A DNA stretch of 64,000 bases from Bacteroidales bacterium (GTDB lineage: Bacteria; Bacteroidota; Bacteroidia; Bacteroidales; WCHB1-69): assembly GCA_024400635.1 (NCBI GenBank), contig JAKSMI010000001.1, positions 257,534-321,533 of the forward strand, read 5' to 3'. A model generated the notes under the pieces. It ran no database searches. It saw only the letters and a list, made by a program, of their open reading frames with translations, and was not told where the DNA came from. This document shows, one piece after another, positions 1-9,416 of the stretch. A program made the position numbers and the translations under genes. Positions within the stretch are counted from its first letter, which is position 1. Each line of letters opens with the position of its first letter.

Positions 1-31
1 AAGATAAGTAAAAAAAGATAAAAACAGGAAT

Positions 32-3000
32 ATGAAACTGACAAAAAAGATTTTTGCGCAATTTCTGATTGCTGCAATGCTGATGCTTCCATTGATGGCC
101 ATAGCCCAGAAGCCTGTAGCCTACGACTCGCCCCAATATGAATATAAGATGGCGAAAGAACTGTTTCAGAAGCAGAAATATGGTTCTGCGCAGCAATATT
201 TCAAGCAAGTATACGAGCAGTCCGTGGACAAGCAGCAAAGTCTCAAGGCCGACTCCTATTTCTACATGGGCATTTGTGCTGCGAAACTCGGCAATAACGA
301 TGCCAGCTTTTTATTAAGCGATTTTTGCCGAAAATATCCGGTTCACGCCTTTGTTCCGCAGGCGCACTTTTACCTTGGACGATTTTATTTCACCAACCGC
401 CAATATAAGAAAGCACTTGACCAATTCGAGGAAATTGACGAAAGAGCCATCTCAAAAGATGAAATTGCGGAATACAAATTCAAAAAAGGCTACTGTTATT
501 TCGCTACTGGCAAATACGATGAAGCAAAGTCTCTGCTTCATGAAAGCAGTCAAGGGAATGGTTCTTACAGCAATCGTGCTCTGTTTTACTTGGCCCACAT
601 AGCATACGAGGACAAGCAATATGAAGCTGCTCTCAGAGATTTTCTCAAGTTAAAAGATAATCCAGAATACAAAGACGAAGTCACCCCTTATCTTCTTCAG
701 ATATATTTCATTCAAGAAGAATATGAAAAAGTGGTGGCATTAGCTCCACAAATCCTTGTCGATCCTAAACAGAAGAACCAGGCGGAATTATACCGTACAG
801 TAGCATTATCCTATTACAATCTCAAGGATTTTGACACAGCCGAACAATATTTCCAAGCTCTTCTCGACAATGATCAAATAGCATTTGAGCGCAACGATTA
901 TTTTGCCATCGGCTATACCTTCTACAAGAATAAAAAATACGAAAATGCCATCAAATATCTGTCAAAGACCACAAAAGAGAAAAACACTGACGAGATGACA
1001 GAAAACAGTTACTATCTGATTGCCGACTGTTATCTTCAAATGAAGGATTATTCTGCGGCATCGCAGAACTTCCTCCAGGCATCAAAATACAGTTATATTC
1101 CTGAAATTCAAGAAGATGCATTATATAACTATGCCAAATTGCAATACGAAACCTCATCAAGTCCCTTTAACAGTGCCATTAAAGCTTTGACCGACTATAC
1201 CGAAAAGTATCCATACACATCGCGTTCACAAGAGGCCAACGGTTATTTAGCCCGCATTTATCTTTCAACGAAAAACTACCTGAGTGCCATCAATTCCTTG
1301 GAAAAAGTTGACAGCAAGAGTCCGTCATTGCTTCGAGCCTACCAGCGCTGCACCCACTTTCGTGCCTTAGAGCTCATCAACAACCGCAACTACAAAGAAG
1401 CCATCAAGATGCTCAACAAGTCAACGACCTATCCGATGGACAAAACCATCAACACGGAAAATTTGTACTGGAAAGCAGAATGCGAATATCGTCTTGAAAA
1501 ATTCAAAGACAGCTACTACTCATTTCAGAATTATTTCAAAGCCACCAATGTCAAAAGCGATGCCAACTACGACATGGCGCAGTATAGTTTCGGCTATGCC
1601 GCACTGAAGAACGGGAAGTACGGGGAAGCGGCCCAATCATTTCGCAATTTTTTAAAACAAATTCCTGAAAACCAAGAAGACTTGGAAGCTGATGCCTTGG
1701 CACGTCTCGGTGACTGCTACTATATGCAGAAAGATTTGAGTTCAGCCCTCAGCTACTACGGAAAATGTCAGCAGATGGGACGCAAAAATGGAGACTACGC
1801 TTTGTATCAGACAGCCAAATGCCATAGCTATCTCTCCCAATACGACAAAAAAATCGAAGCCTTGGAGCAATTGCTCAGCAATTATCCGAAGTCCTCTTTC
1901 AGTGATGATGCCGAATATGAACTGGCGACCACTTACCACGCCCAAAATAACTATGGGGCGGCCATTGCCTCCTACAAGAATTTCATCAGAAAATATCCCA
2001 AGAGCCCATACGTACGTCAGGCACACAATAAGTTGGCGCAGGCATATCAAAACACACAAGACATTGACATGGCCGTTTCGACTTTCAAATATGTGTTTGA
2101 GACCTATCCTGGTTCACAGGAAGCAAAGGATGCACTTGCCAATTTAGAAAACATCTACACGGAAACAGGAACAACAAGTGAATTCTTTGACTACATCAAG
2201 TCAAAGAATATGAATATTTCCTCGGACCGCCAAGACTCCATCAGTTACAAAGCCGCCGAAAACAAATATATGCGTGGTGACTGCGAAGCGGCAGTACGGG
2301 GTTTCAACGACTACCTGAGGCAATTCCCGAACGGATTATTTGCCGCCAAGGCCCTATATTGCAAAGGCGATTGCGAATATGCTTCGGGAAACTACGACAA
2401 TGCCCTGCAATCGTTTGAAAGTCTGGTCAACCGTTACAACACGGAATTCAACGAAACAGCATATCGAAAAGCGGCAAGCATTCTTTACAGCAAGAAAGAA
2501 TATGCCAAAGCTCTCAACTATTTCAACAAGTTGGTAGAATACTCATCATCTGAAGCGAACACCACTTTTGGCAATAACGGCTGCATGCATTGTGCATACG
2601 AGCTACGTCAGTATAGAGAAGCTTACAACGCCGCCACGAACATACTACTTACCACACAAAATGACAACGACTTACGCAATGAGGCATTGCTTATTGCCGG
2701 CAAGTCTGCCATTGCCATGAGTGACAATGCCAACGCACTCAAATATCTAACGCGCTTGGCCAAGAGTGGCAGCAATGATCAATGTGCCGAAGCTGCCTAC
2801 CTCGTTGCTCTCATCCATTTCAACGACAACAACCTCGACCTTTGTGAACAGCAAATCAAAGACATTCTGGCATCGGATTACACATCTGAATACTGGTATG
2901 CGTCGACTTTCATCCTTTACGGCGATGTTTACGCTGCCCGCGGCAACGACTTCCAAGCCCGCTACACCTACCAAAGCATTATTGACAATTACGAAGGTGA

Positions 3001-3061
3001 GGATTTGAGGCAAGTTGCCACAGACAAGATTGCCGCGATGGACAAAACCAGTGAGCAATAA
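32..3061 (+). CDS. Secreted tetratricopeptide-repeat (TPR) protein
   Basis: A 1009-residue protein with a signal peptide (basic MKLTKK start, hydrophobic stretch to about residue 25, cleavage after AIAQ). The whole mature part is a chain of helical TPR-like units with Tyr/Ala/Phe at regular spacing, for example YKKALDQF, YEAALRDF, YENAIKYL, YSAASQNF, YGEAAQSF and YDNALQSF. No catalytic domain is visible. Such arrays usually act as periplasmic scaffolds; this one resembles the BamD/YbgF style in which each repeat ends near a YP or FP pair (KYP, NYP, TYP, QFP). The next gene, an outer-membrane barrel, starts 49 bp downstream on the same strand, so the two may be one transcription unit acting at the periplasm/outer membrane interface. 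That link is inference. The promoter lies before the window. Specific function unknown. Confidence 0.88.
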   Translation: MKLTKKIFAQFLIAAMLMLPLMAIAQKPVAYDSPQYEYKMAKELFQKQKYGSAQQYFKQVYEQSVDKQQSLKADSYFYMGICAAKLGNNDASFLLSDFCRKYPVHAFVPQAHFYLGRFYFTNRQYKKALDQFEEIDERAISKDEIAEYKFKKGYCYFATGKYDEAKSLLHESSQGNGSYSNRALFYLAHIAYEDKQYEAALRDFLKLKDNPEYKDEVTPYLLQIYFIQEEYEKVVALAPQILVDPKQKNQAELYRTVALSYYNLKDFDTAEQYFQALLDNDQIAFERNDYFAIGYTFYKNKKYENAIKYLSKTTKEKNTDEMTENSYYLIADCYLQMKDYSAASQNFLQASKYSYIPEIQEDALYNYAKLQYETSSSPFNSAIKALTDYTEKYPYTSRSQEANGYLARIYLSTKNYLSAINSLEKVDSKSPSLLRAYQRCTHFRALELINNRNYKEAIKMLNKSTTYPMDKTINTENLYWKAECEYRLEKFKDSYYSFQNYFKATNVKSDANYDMAQYSFGYAALKNGKYGEAAQSFRNFLKQIPENQEDLEADALARLGDCYYMQKDLSSALSYYGKCQQMGRKNGDYALYQTAKCHSYLSQYDKKIEALEQLLSNYPKSSFSDDAEYELATTYHAQNNYGAAIASYKNFIRKYPKSPYVRQAHNKLAQAYQNTQDIDMAVSTFKYVFETYPGSQEAKDALANLENIYTETGTTSEFFDYIKSKNMNISSDRQDSISYKAAENKYMRGDCEAAVRGFNDYLRQFPNGLFAAKALYCKGDCEYASGNYDNALQSFESLVNRYNTEFNETAYRKAASILYSKKEYAKALNYFNKLVEYSSSEANTTFGNNGCMHCAYELRQYREAYNAATNILLTTQNDNDLRNEALLIAGKSAIAMSDNANALKYLTRLAKSGSNDQCAEAAYLVALIHFNDNNLDLCEQQIKDILASDYTSEYWYASTFILYGDVYAARGNDFQARYTYQSIIDNYEGEDLRQVATDKIAAMDKTSEQ

Positions 3062-3110
3062 TCAAAGTTAATTATTTAGAATAAGTTACGATTGAAATCA
3101 AAATAAGATA

Positions 3111-4919
3111 ATGAAAAGAATAGCAATCATTTCGGGTTTAATATTATTTGGCACGATGTTGTCATTCGGACAGGTGATTGACACTGCTCGATTCCGCTTG
3201 AATTTTGTACCACAAATGTCCAATGTGCAGAAAATAAACCAACAAGCCGTGCTGAACGACACCAACAAGGATGTTGTCAAGTTCGACTATTCCATCACGC
3301 CCGTACAGATGGATGTCACATTTACGCCGGCACCCATCAAAACGAACAAACTGGGTCCGGAACCACAGGATACCATTGCCCGCAACTTCATCAAGTTTGG
3401 TTTTGGCTATCCCATCACACCGCTTTTAGATTTCTCTGCCCACAACACCAACAATAGTAAATTTTCTTACGGCATCAACTTCCACCATTTTTCATCATGG
3501 GCGGGGCAGATTGGCAAAAAACAAAAGCAGTATGCCTACGCTCCAACCAGCGACACCCGGGTTCATCTTTTTCTAACTCGCTTCTTCAAAAATCAAACCT
3601 TATACTCTTCTTTAGGATACAATCATGAATTAGCCCATTTATACGGCTTCAATAAAGACATTTACGGAAAAGGTGGAATTTTAGGTTTCAACGACTATTA
3701 TTATGACAAATCTTATCGAGACACCTTGCGCAACGATTTCCATCATTTAAAAGCAGAGGTTGGAATTAGATCCAATTACGTATTAGGAGAAAAAAAGCTG
3801 AAACAGGACGTACGTTTGAACTACGATTTTTTATATACCCATCATAAAGACATGGAGAATCATATCGGCGTCAACTCATTCTTCGCATACGATGCCCGTT
3901 TTATGAAGGTATCTGGTAGTCAGAATTATCGCATCGACTTCAACTTTGACTATTTCAATGACAAATTCAACGATGCCGGTCTATTCAGGTCTGCAAATGC
4001 TTTTAAGGTTGAGTTTGTGCCATCGCTGAATTTCACCATTAAAGAATATCACATTTTGGTCGGTGTTGGTGTTCCCATCCTTCATTCAAACGGCAAGACC
4101 AGATGTCCGGTTTATCCCGTTGCCGAAGTTCAGTTGGGCATCGTTCCAAGCATAATGAGCATTTATTTTGGCGTCAAAGGAGATGTTAAGTACCAGGGGA
4201 TTAAAGAGTTACTATATGAAAACCCGTATTTCACTCCTTCCTTCGACACATTGGAATTTGCCCGCAACCGCATCAGCATTTATGGCGGCATTAAGGGAAA
4301 CCTGGTAAAGAAATTGAACTATCACGTTTCTGCCAACTACTCCTATGTACAAGGAATGGCCTTTTTCCAAATCGACACCACCGCTCTGTTAGCCAATCAA
4401 TTTAATGTACTATATAAAGATGTAAACAAACTGAACGTTTGCGTCAACCTCGAATGGGAAGTCATTGACCATCTGTCATTGGGTTTGGAAGCCAACTACA
4501 ATGGCTATTTTTTCCGCAAGGGCAGTGACATTGAACACGCCTGGTACAAGCCGTCGTTTGATGTAGGCTTTGATGGGCGTTACACGTTGAAAGAGAAATT
4601 CATTTTCGACTTGAATTTTACGTTGGAATTTGGTCGCTGGGCATTGGCACCACGCGATGCAAAGGGCAATCTGTATATCGACGAGTCTACTGGCGCCGTA
4701 TGCTACAAAGCCACAAAGATGAAACCCGTCATCGATTTCGGCATTGGCTTTGAATATCTCATTACGAAGAATTTCTCAGCATTTGCAACCATCAACAACA
4801 TTGGTTGCCAGTATTACGCCAAATACTACGACTTCAACAGCTTCGGTATCAATGCTTTGATCGGAATTACCTATTCGTTTGGGAAAGATTCCATCAAGAA
4901 TGTAAAGAAATCTAAGTAA
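3111..4919 (+). CDS. Outer-membrane beta-barrel protein without plug (TonB-receptor-like)
   Basis: 602 residues with a signal peptide (MKRIAIISG start, cleavage after LSFGQ near residue 20). The rest is dominated by alternating aromatic/polar strands typical of a Bacteroidota outer-membrane barrel (FKFGFGYPI, YGINFHHF, VRLNYDFLY, IDFNFDYF, FDLNFTLEFGRW), and a strand near the C-terminus reads INALIGITYSFGK. There is no recognisable TonB box, plug or carboxypeptidase-like domain, and 602 residues is shorter than full TonB receptors, so it is probably a barrel-only protein. It follows the TPR protein by 49 bp with no obvious terminator between them, suggesting co-expression. Substrate or partner cannot be read from the sequence. 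Confidence 0.82.
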   Translation: MKRIAIISGLILFGTMLSFGQVIDTARFRLNFVPQMSNVQKINQQAVLNDTNKDVVKFDYSITPVQMDVTFTPAPIKTNKLGPEPQDTIARNFIKFGFGYPITPLLDFSAHNTNNSKFSYGINFHHFSSWAGQIGKKQKQYAYAPTSDTRVHLFLTRFFKNQTLYSSLGYNHELAHLYGFNKDIYGKGGILGFNDYYYDKSYRDTLRNDFHHLKAEVGIRSNYVLGEKKLKQDVRLNYDFLYTHHKDMENHIGVNSFFAYDARFMKVSGSQNYRIDFNFDYFNDKFNDAGLFRSANAFKVEFVPSLNFTIKEYHILVGVGVPILHSNGKTRCPVYPVAEVQLGIVPSIMSIYFGVKGDVKYQGIKELLYENPYFTPSFDTLEFARNRISIYGGIKGNLVKKLNYHVSANYSYVQGMAFFQIDTTALLANQFNVLYKDVNKLNVCVNLEWEVIDHLSLGLEANYNGYFFRKGSDIEHAWYKPSFDVGFDGRYTLKEKFIFDLNFTLEFGRWALAPRDAKGNLYIDESTGAVCYKATKMKPVIDFGIGFEYLITKNFSAFATINNIGCQYYAKYYDFNSFGINALIGITYSFGKDSIKNVKKSK

Positions 4920-4939
4920 GCTCTAAATTTGTTGGGGTA

Positions 4940-4954
4940 CTGCCTTTCAGGCAG
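4940..4954. terminator. Small hairpin between convergent genes
   Basis: CTGCCT, a 3-nt loop and AGGCAG form a perfect 6-bp stem in the 50-bp gap between the barrel gene (plus) and recG (minus). Position suits a bidirectional terminator, but the T-run is weak. The core reads CTGAAAG on the minus strand, like the much longer hairpin at 17220-17252. Confidence 0.35.
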
Positions 4955-4969
4955 ATTCTCACCTTTCAA

Positions 4970-7090
4970 CTAACTAATCATTCCCCAGAATACATTCTTG
5001 CTCATCAATTGGGCAAGATATTTTGCTATAGGTGCATTTTCAGGATTTTTCAAGTTTGGGTCTTTATCAAGGATTGTCATTGCCAGCTGGCGGGTATAGC
5101 TGACCATTTTCTCATCGCGGACAAGGTCGGCGAGTTTGAAATCGAGAATGCCGCTTTGTTGCGTGCCTTGGATATCGCCAGGGCCACGGAGTCGAAGATC
5201 AAAATTAGCAATCTCGAAGCCATCGTTGGTAGAGACCATGGCGTCGAGGCGCTGTTTGCTATCGTTGGATAATTTGTCACTAGACATGAGGATGCAATAC
5301 GATTGCTCACCGCCGCGCCCCACTCTGCCGCGCAACTGATGCAATTGCGACAGTCCAAAGCGTTCCGCGTTTTCGACCACCATCACTGTGGCATTAGGCA
5401 CATCGATGCCTACTTCGATAACCGTTGTTGAAAGCAGAATTTGCGTTTGTTTATTGATAAAATGCTGCATTTCCATTTCTTTCTCTTCCGCTTTCATTTT
5501 TCCATGAACAATACCCAAGGCATAATCCGGCAAAGGAAATGCCTGTGACATAGCCTCGTAACCAGCCATCAAATCCTGCAAATCCAATTTCTCGGACTCT
5601 TTTATTAATGGATAAACCACAAAAATCTGTCGGCCTTTTTGAATTTCGCGACGCAAGAACCCATAAAGCCGCAAGCGATCACGCTCAAAATAATGGGCTG
5701 TGACTATCGGCTTTCGGCCTTTAGGAAGTTCATCTATCACTGAAAGGTCAAGATCTCCGTAGAGAGTCATGGCAAGTGTACGTGGGATAGGTGTAGCCGT
5801 CATTACAAGGATATGCGGCGGCGTGGTGTTTTTCTTCCACAATTTCGCACGCTGTTCCACGCCAAAACGGTGTTGCTCGTCAATAACCACAAAACCAAGA
5901 TTCTTGAATTTCACTTCGTCCTCAATCAAGGCGTGAGTACCAATGAGAATGTCAATATCGCCATTCTGCAAATCCTCGTGCAATTGTCGTCTCTTGGCAG
6001 TTTTTGTTGAGCCCGACAAAAACTCAACGCGCACATTCATCTGCGACAGTTGCTTCTTAATATTTTCGTAATGCTGAGTGGCTAGAATTTCCGTCGGCGC
6101 CATCAAACATGATTGGAAACCATTATCTTTGGCTATAAGCATCAGCAGCAAGGCAGTAATGGTTTTTCCACTGCCGACATCACCTTGCAGGAGCCGATTC
6201 ATCTGCCGTCCGCTGCCCATATCGGCACGGATTTCCTTGATAACACGTTTTTGGGCATTTGTCAAAGGGAAAGGCAAATAATCATGATAAAAAGTATTGA
6301 AATTATCTCCGACGACGGAAAAGATATGCCCTTTGTATCGTTTCGAAGTCAGCAATTTCAGTTTCAGCAATTTCAGCTGGGTAAAAAACAGCTCATCAAA
6401 TTTCAGACGAGTCATGGCGGCCGAAAGAGACTGCATATCTCTTGGAAAATGGATATGGCTCATCGCCTCTTTCAGCGGCATCAGTTTCAGGTTCTGGAGA
6501 ATAGAGCCAGACAGATGCTCTATAATGACATCCTTGACTTGTGGAATCAACGTCATCATCAGTTTGGAGATGGCTTTGGAGTCGAGTCCGGCACGTTTTG
6601 CTTTATCGGAAGTATTGTAAAGCGGCTGAAAGCTGGTAGGCACTGTCGTTTCCGATTGCGTTTTTGGATCGATAAGTTCGGGATGAGTGATGTTCCAGCG
6701 ATGATTGAATTGTGTCGGTTTGCCAAAGACAATGAACTCGTGATTTTCACGGATGACATCCTGAACCCAACGAATGCCGTTAAACCAAACCAACTCGATG
6801 CTGCCGGTTTCGTCCATAAATCGGCAAACCAGACGTTTAGCACGTTGCTGGCCCACAATTTCCGAACTGACAATTCGGCCTTTCAACTGAATATAAGCGC
6901 CTTCGGACTGGATATCGGAAATATGATAGATTTTGGATTTATCGATATGACGATAGGGGTAATACTGAAGCAAATCGCCAAAAGTAAAGACGTTGAATTC
7001 CTGGCGCATCACCTCGGCACGCTTCGGTCCCACGCCCTTCAAAAATTCAATAGGAGTCTCCAATAAATCAATCTGCGTCATCATTCCCAT
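4970..7090 (-). CDS. recG: ATP-dependent DNA helicase RecG
   Basis: 706 residues, normal length for RecG, the branch-migrating helicase that remodels stalled forks and Holliday junctions. Visible landmarks in order: an N-terminal wedge/OB region with FLKGVGPKRAEVM near residue 17 and QLKGRIVSSE; Walker A GDVGSGKT near residue 305; motif Ia MAPTEILATQH; motif II DEQHRFG (the RecG variant of DExH); motif III MTATPIPRT; motif V STTVIEVGIDVPNAT; motif VI QLRGRVGRG; and the C-terminal GPGDIQGTQQSG. The annotated start MGMMTQ could equally be the fourth residue (MTQIDLL). A -7 element TATCTTTG lies 28-35 bp upstream of the start. It is convergent with the barrel gene. Confidence 0.97.
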   Translation of the reverse strand: MGMMTQIDLLETPIEFLKGVGPKRAEVMRQEFNVFTFGDLLQYYPYRHIDKSKIYHISDIQSEGAYIQLKGRIVSSEIVGQQRAKRLVCRFMDETGSIELVWFNGIRWVQDVIRENHEFIVFGKPTQFNHRWNITHPELIDPKTQSETTVPTSFQPLYNTSDKAKRAGLDSKAISKLMMTLIPQVKDVIIEHLSGSILQNLKLMPLKEAMSHIHFPRDMQSLSAAMTRLKFDELFFTQLKLLKLKLLTSKRYKGHIFSVVGDNFNTFYHDYLPFPLTNAQKRVIKEIRADMGSGRQMNRLLQGDVGSGKTITALLLMLIAKDNGFQSCLMAPTEILATQHYENIKKQLSQMNVRVEFLSGSTKTAKRRQLHEDLQNGDIDILIGTHALIEDEVKFKNLGFVVIDEQHRFGVEQRAKLWKKNTTPPHILVMTATPIPRTLAMTLYGDLDLSVIDELPKGRKPIVTAHYFERDRLRLYGFLRREIQKGRQIFVVYPLIKESEKLDLQDLMAGYEAMSQAFPLPDYALGIVHGKMKAEEKEMEMQHFINKQTQILLSTTVIEVGIDVPNATVMVVENAERFGLSQLHQLRGRVGRGGEQSYCILMSSDKLSNDSKQRLDAMVSTNDGFEIANFDLRLRGPGDIQGTQQSGILDFKLADLVRDEKMVSYTRQLAMTILDKDPNLKNPENAPIAKYLAQLMSKNVFWGMIS

Positions 7091-7117
7091 TCCTTCCGTT
7101 TACAAAATTTGAAAGAG

Positions 7118-7125
7118 CAAAGATA
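7118..7125 (-). promoter_or_regulatory. Promoter -7 element of recG
   Basis: Minus strand reads TATCTTTG, a match to the Bacteroidota -7 consensus TAnnTTTG, just upstream of the recG start. No clear TTG -33 box at the usual spacing. Confidence 0.6.
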
Positions 7126-7340
7126 ATCAAAAAAATGTTCTGAACTTCGAAATTTGTCACATAATTTAAATTCAGAATCGCAGAATAATTCAACACTATG
7201 ATGTATCCAAAATTTGGGACTTCATTTATATATTTGAGGCACGGATTATTTTTCATTTTTTCGCAGGCAACATTTTTCAAAAAAAATCGTCTTAATACAA
7301 AAACACACTCATCATTCCCTACCATATCTCACACTCTAAT

Positions 7341-7388
7341 TTCTTAGTTTCTTAATTTCTTAGTTTCTTAGTTTCTTAGTTTTTCAAC
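7341..7388 (+). repeat. Tandem octamer repeat in the leader of a T9SS protein gene
   Basis: Five contiguous copies of an 8-bp unit (TTTCTTAG, with one TTTCTTAA) followed by a degenerate sixth (TTTTTCAA), ending 18 bp before the start codon at 7407. The rest of the 316-bp gap 7091-7406 is AT-rich and contains the recG promoter and a possible TATATTTG at 7229-7236; no gene is seen there. The unit is pyrimidine-rich and could vary in copy number by slippage. Confidence 0.85.
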
Positions 7389-7406
7389 CCTTAAAACCCC
7401 AATATT

Positions 7407-9392
7407 ATGAAAAAACACTTTACCCTTATTTTCACGTTATTCCTGCTTCTCCTCCAGATTCCTGCCTCCGCTCAGGGCGAGTGGAAGTGGGCTAACTACT
7501 GGACGGGCAACGACGACCTGTTGAATCCATCTCACGCATATAACTATGTGGTGCGCACCGCCTTTGATGATGACGGAAACGTTTATGTTTTCGGCAGCTT
7601 TGGCGGAAATGCCTTTCTGTATGACCAAAACCAGGAAATCAGATTCTCCGACAATCCCATTATTGAGTCTAATAGTTCTCCAGGCAATGTTTTGGCAAAA
7701 TTCAACGCGCAAGGTGACTTGCTTTGGTATAAGTTTATCAAAAGCACAAATGGCGATTGTCTTCCGTATGATATGGTTATCAAAGACAGTGTCATTTTAA
7801 TTGCTGGTGAATATAGTTGGACCTATGCTCTGAACAAACCGTTTTGGTTTTTTGACACGCTTATCACAGAGCAAACAGCACTTTCATATGGGAATGGAGC
7901 CTACCAACCTCCATTCACTTTTGGCAATTACTCTTACTTTGTTTATTTTGACCCTAATGGCGATATCATTCAAAAACATTTTGTACAAACCAAATCGAGA
8001 GAATGCTATGGGAATACGCATGCAATAGCTCCACTAGGAAGCAGGTTTATAGGAGGCTATCCTATTTGTATAGATAACGACAACAACATCTACATCGCAG
8101 TAAGTATGCAATACGAAGGCAATGAATCTGACCCTTACGGCATAATAATAGATTGTGACACCGCAAATATGTATAACATATATTTGCCAGGCAACTATTG
8201 TGGTTTGTCTCTAAACAATATTATGTTATATAAATTCGCTCCAGATTGGAGGTTGGTTTGGGGGAAACCATTGGTCCATCATACCGAAGGATTGTCCCCT
8301 GCAATCCCCACAGATACGGTGAATCCAAGTTTTAGGCCTTTTGTTGGGGGAATGAGCATTGATAATCAGGGGAACCTCTATATATCTGGTTATTTAATGG
8401 ATATGTTTCTTACTGATCAATACAACCAGTACCCAATGTATATTTATTGGGACAACGTACATCGTGCAATCATAGATGACCACGGGTTGGCATTTTGCCT
8501 GCCCTTTATAGTAAAATATGATTCTGCGGGAACGGTGCAATGGTCGAATCAGGCTTTTATGAAACACGCACCCACGGCGACATGGTACAATACGATATAC
8601 TGGACAGACAACTGTGTCACAGAAAACAGTGTTTATCTTTTGGGGGATACAAGAGTATCAGAAGGTTATAGTACTTTGTACTATTTTGACAATGAAAATA
8701 ATAACATGGATATTTCCCAATCATCATGCTATTTTGCCAGATTTAATAGAGATAATGGTAGTTTTGAAAATAGCGGCGTTTTCCCTGGGGAAAAAACTTG
8801 TTCAGGGGAAACAGCTAAGCCTGCTGTTGTTAACAATCATCTTTTATGCTTGTCCAAAGATTTTTTCAACAGATATTTCATTTTAGGACAATTCAATACG
8901 AATGGCACATTTAAAAAAGGAGATACGATTGTAAACAATAGTGGTACAATGTCTGCAAATCAAGAAGTTGTTATAAACGAAACAGGACACATTTTGACTA
9001 GTTTTATTACTACCCAAGACCTGACTTTCGGCAATGACCTCACCCTCAATTTTGACGACCACCAACACAGTCACGCTGTTGTCGCCTATCGTTCCGACCC
9101 GTCCATTTTGGTACCGTACCCGGAGGATACGACAGGGATTGCGGAGCATAGTGTCAAGGTCAATGTGCGTTTGTGGCCTAATCCCTCAACGGACAAAATC
9201 ACCATCGAGAGCGAAGATGCCTTCCCGATAAAGTCCGTCTGTATAGCCGACATGCAGGGTACCATCGTAGGCATCCTACCCGTGGATGACACCCGCTGCA
9301 CCCTCAACGTCAGCAACCTGTCTGCCGGCACCTACATCATCACCGCAAGCGGCGAGATGGGCCAGTGGGAAGGAAAGGTGGTGAAGAAGTGA
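7407..9392 (+). CDS. T9SS-secreted beta-propeller-like protein, paralogue 1
   Basis: 661 residues. Signal peptide at residues 1-23 (MKKHFTLIFT start, cleavage after PASAQ). The body has repeated stretches such as DDDGNVYVFGSFGG, DNDNNIYIAVS and DNQGNLYISGY, the pattern of SBBP-like beta-propeller blades, separated by WSNQAF and similar strands. The last ~75 residues are a type A T9SS sorting domain (VRLWPNPSTDKI, then LSAGTYII and a terminal VVKK), so the protein should be exported across the outer membrane and attached or released by T9SS. It is a tandem paralogue of the gene at 10694, similar at both ends and diverged in the middle. The leader carries octamer repeats. Function unknown. Confidence 0.85.
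   Translation: MKKHFTLIFTLFLLLLQIPASAQGEWKWANYWTGNDDLLNPSHAYNYVVRTAFDDDGNVYVFGSFGGNAFLYDQNQEIRFSDNPIIESNSSPGNVLAKFNAQGDLLWYKFIKSTNGDCLPYDMVIKDSVILIAGEYSWTYALNKPFWFFDTLITEQTALSYGNGAYQPPFTFGNYSYFVYFDPNGDIIQKHFVQTKSRECYGNTHAIAPLGSRFIGGYPICIDNDNNIYIAVSMQYEGNESDPYGIIIDCDTANMYNIYLPGNYCGLSLNNIMLYKFAPDWRLVWGKPLVHHTEGLSPAIPTDTVNPSFRPFVGGMSIDNQGNLYISGYLMDMFLTDQYNQYPMYIYWDNVHRAIIDDHGLAFCLPFIVKYDSAGTVQWSNQAFMKHAPTATWYNTIYWTDNCVTENSVYLLGDTRVSEGYSTLYYFDNENNNMDISQSSCYFARFNRDNGSFENSGVFPGEKTCSGETAKPAVVNNHLLCLSKDFFNRYFILGQFNTNGTFKKGDTIVNNSGTMSANQEVVINETGHILTSFITTQDLTFGNDLTLNFDDHQHSHAVVAYRSDPSILVPYPEDTTGIAEHSVKVNVRLWPNPSTDKITIESEDAFPIKSVCIADMQGTIVGILPVDDTRCTLNVSNLSAGTYIITASGEMGQWEGKVVKK
9016..9338 (+). repeat. 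Near-identical 3' segment, copy 1
   Basis: This 323-bp stretch matches 12315-12637 at an offset of exactly 3299 bp with a single difference (T at 9323, C at 12622), read base by base. It covers the sorting-domain region of the T9SS protein. Identity stops abruptly on both sides: the upstream coding sequence and the last ~17 codons differ. Confidence 0.95.
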
Positions 9393-9400
9393 TGGATGTG

Positions 9401-9415
9401 TGCGCCGTAGGCGCA
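9401..9415. terminator. Hairpin TGCGCC-GTA-GGCGCA between convergent genes
   Basis: A perfect 6-bp GC-rich stem with a GTA loop lies between the stop of the T9SS gene (9392) and the stop of the ORF6N gene (9417). It may stop transcription from both sides. The GCCGTAGGC core recurs at 10363-10373, so it may instead be a small dispersed palindrome. Confidence 0.4.
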
Positions 9416-9416
9416 T

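Noticed and set aside
6113..7066. 317-codon plus-strand frame inside recG
   Set aside because: It is the antisense shadow of recG, which has all helicase motifs.
7341..7388. CRISPR-like array
   Set aside because: Contiguous octamers with no spacers; a simple tandem repeat.
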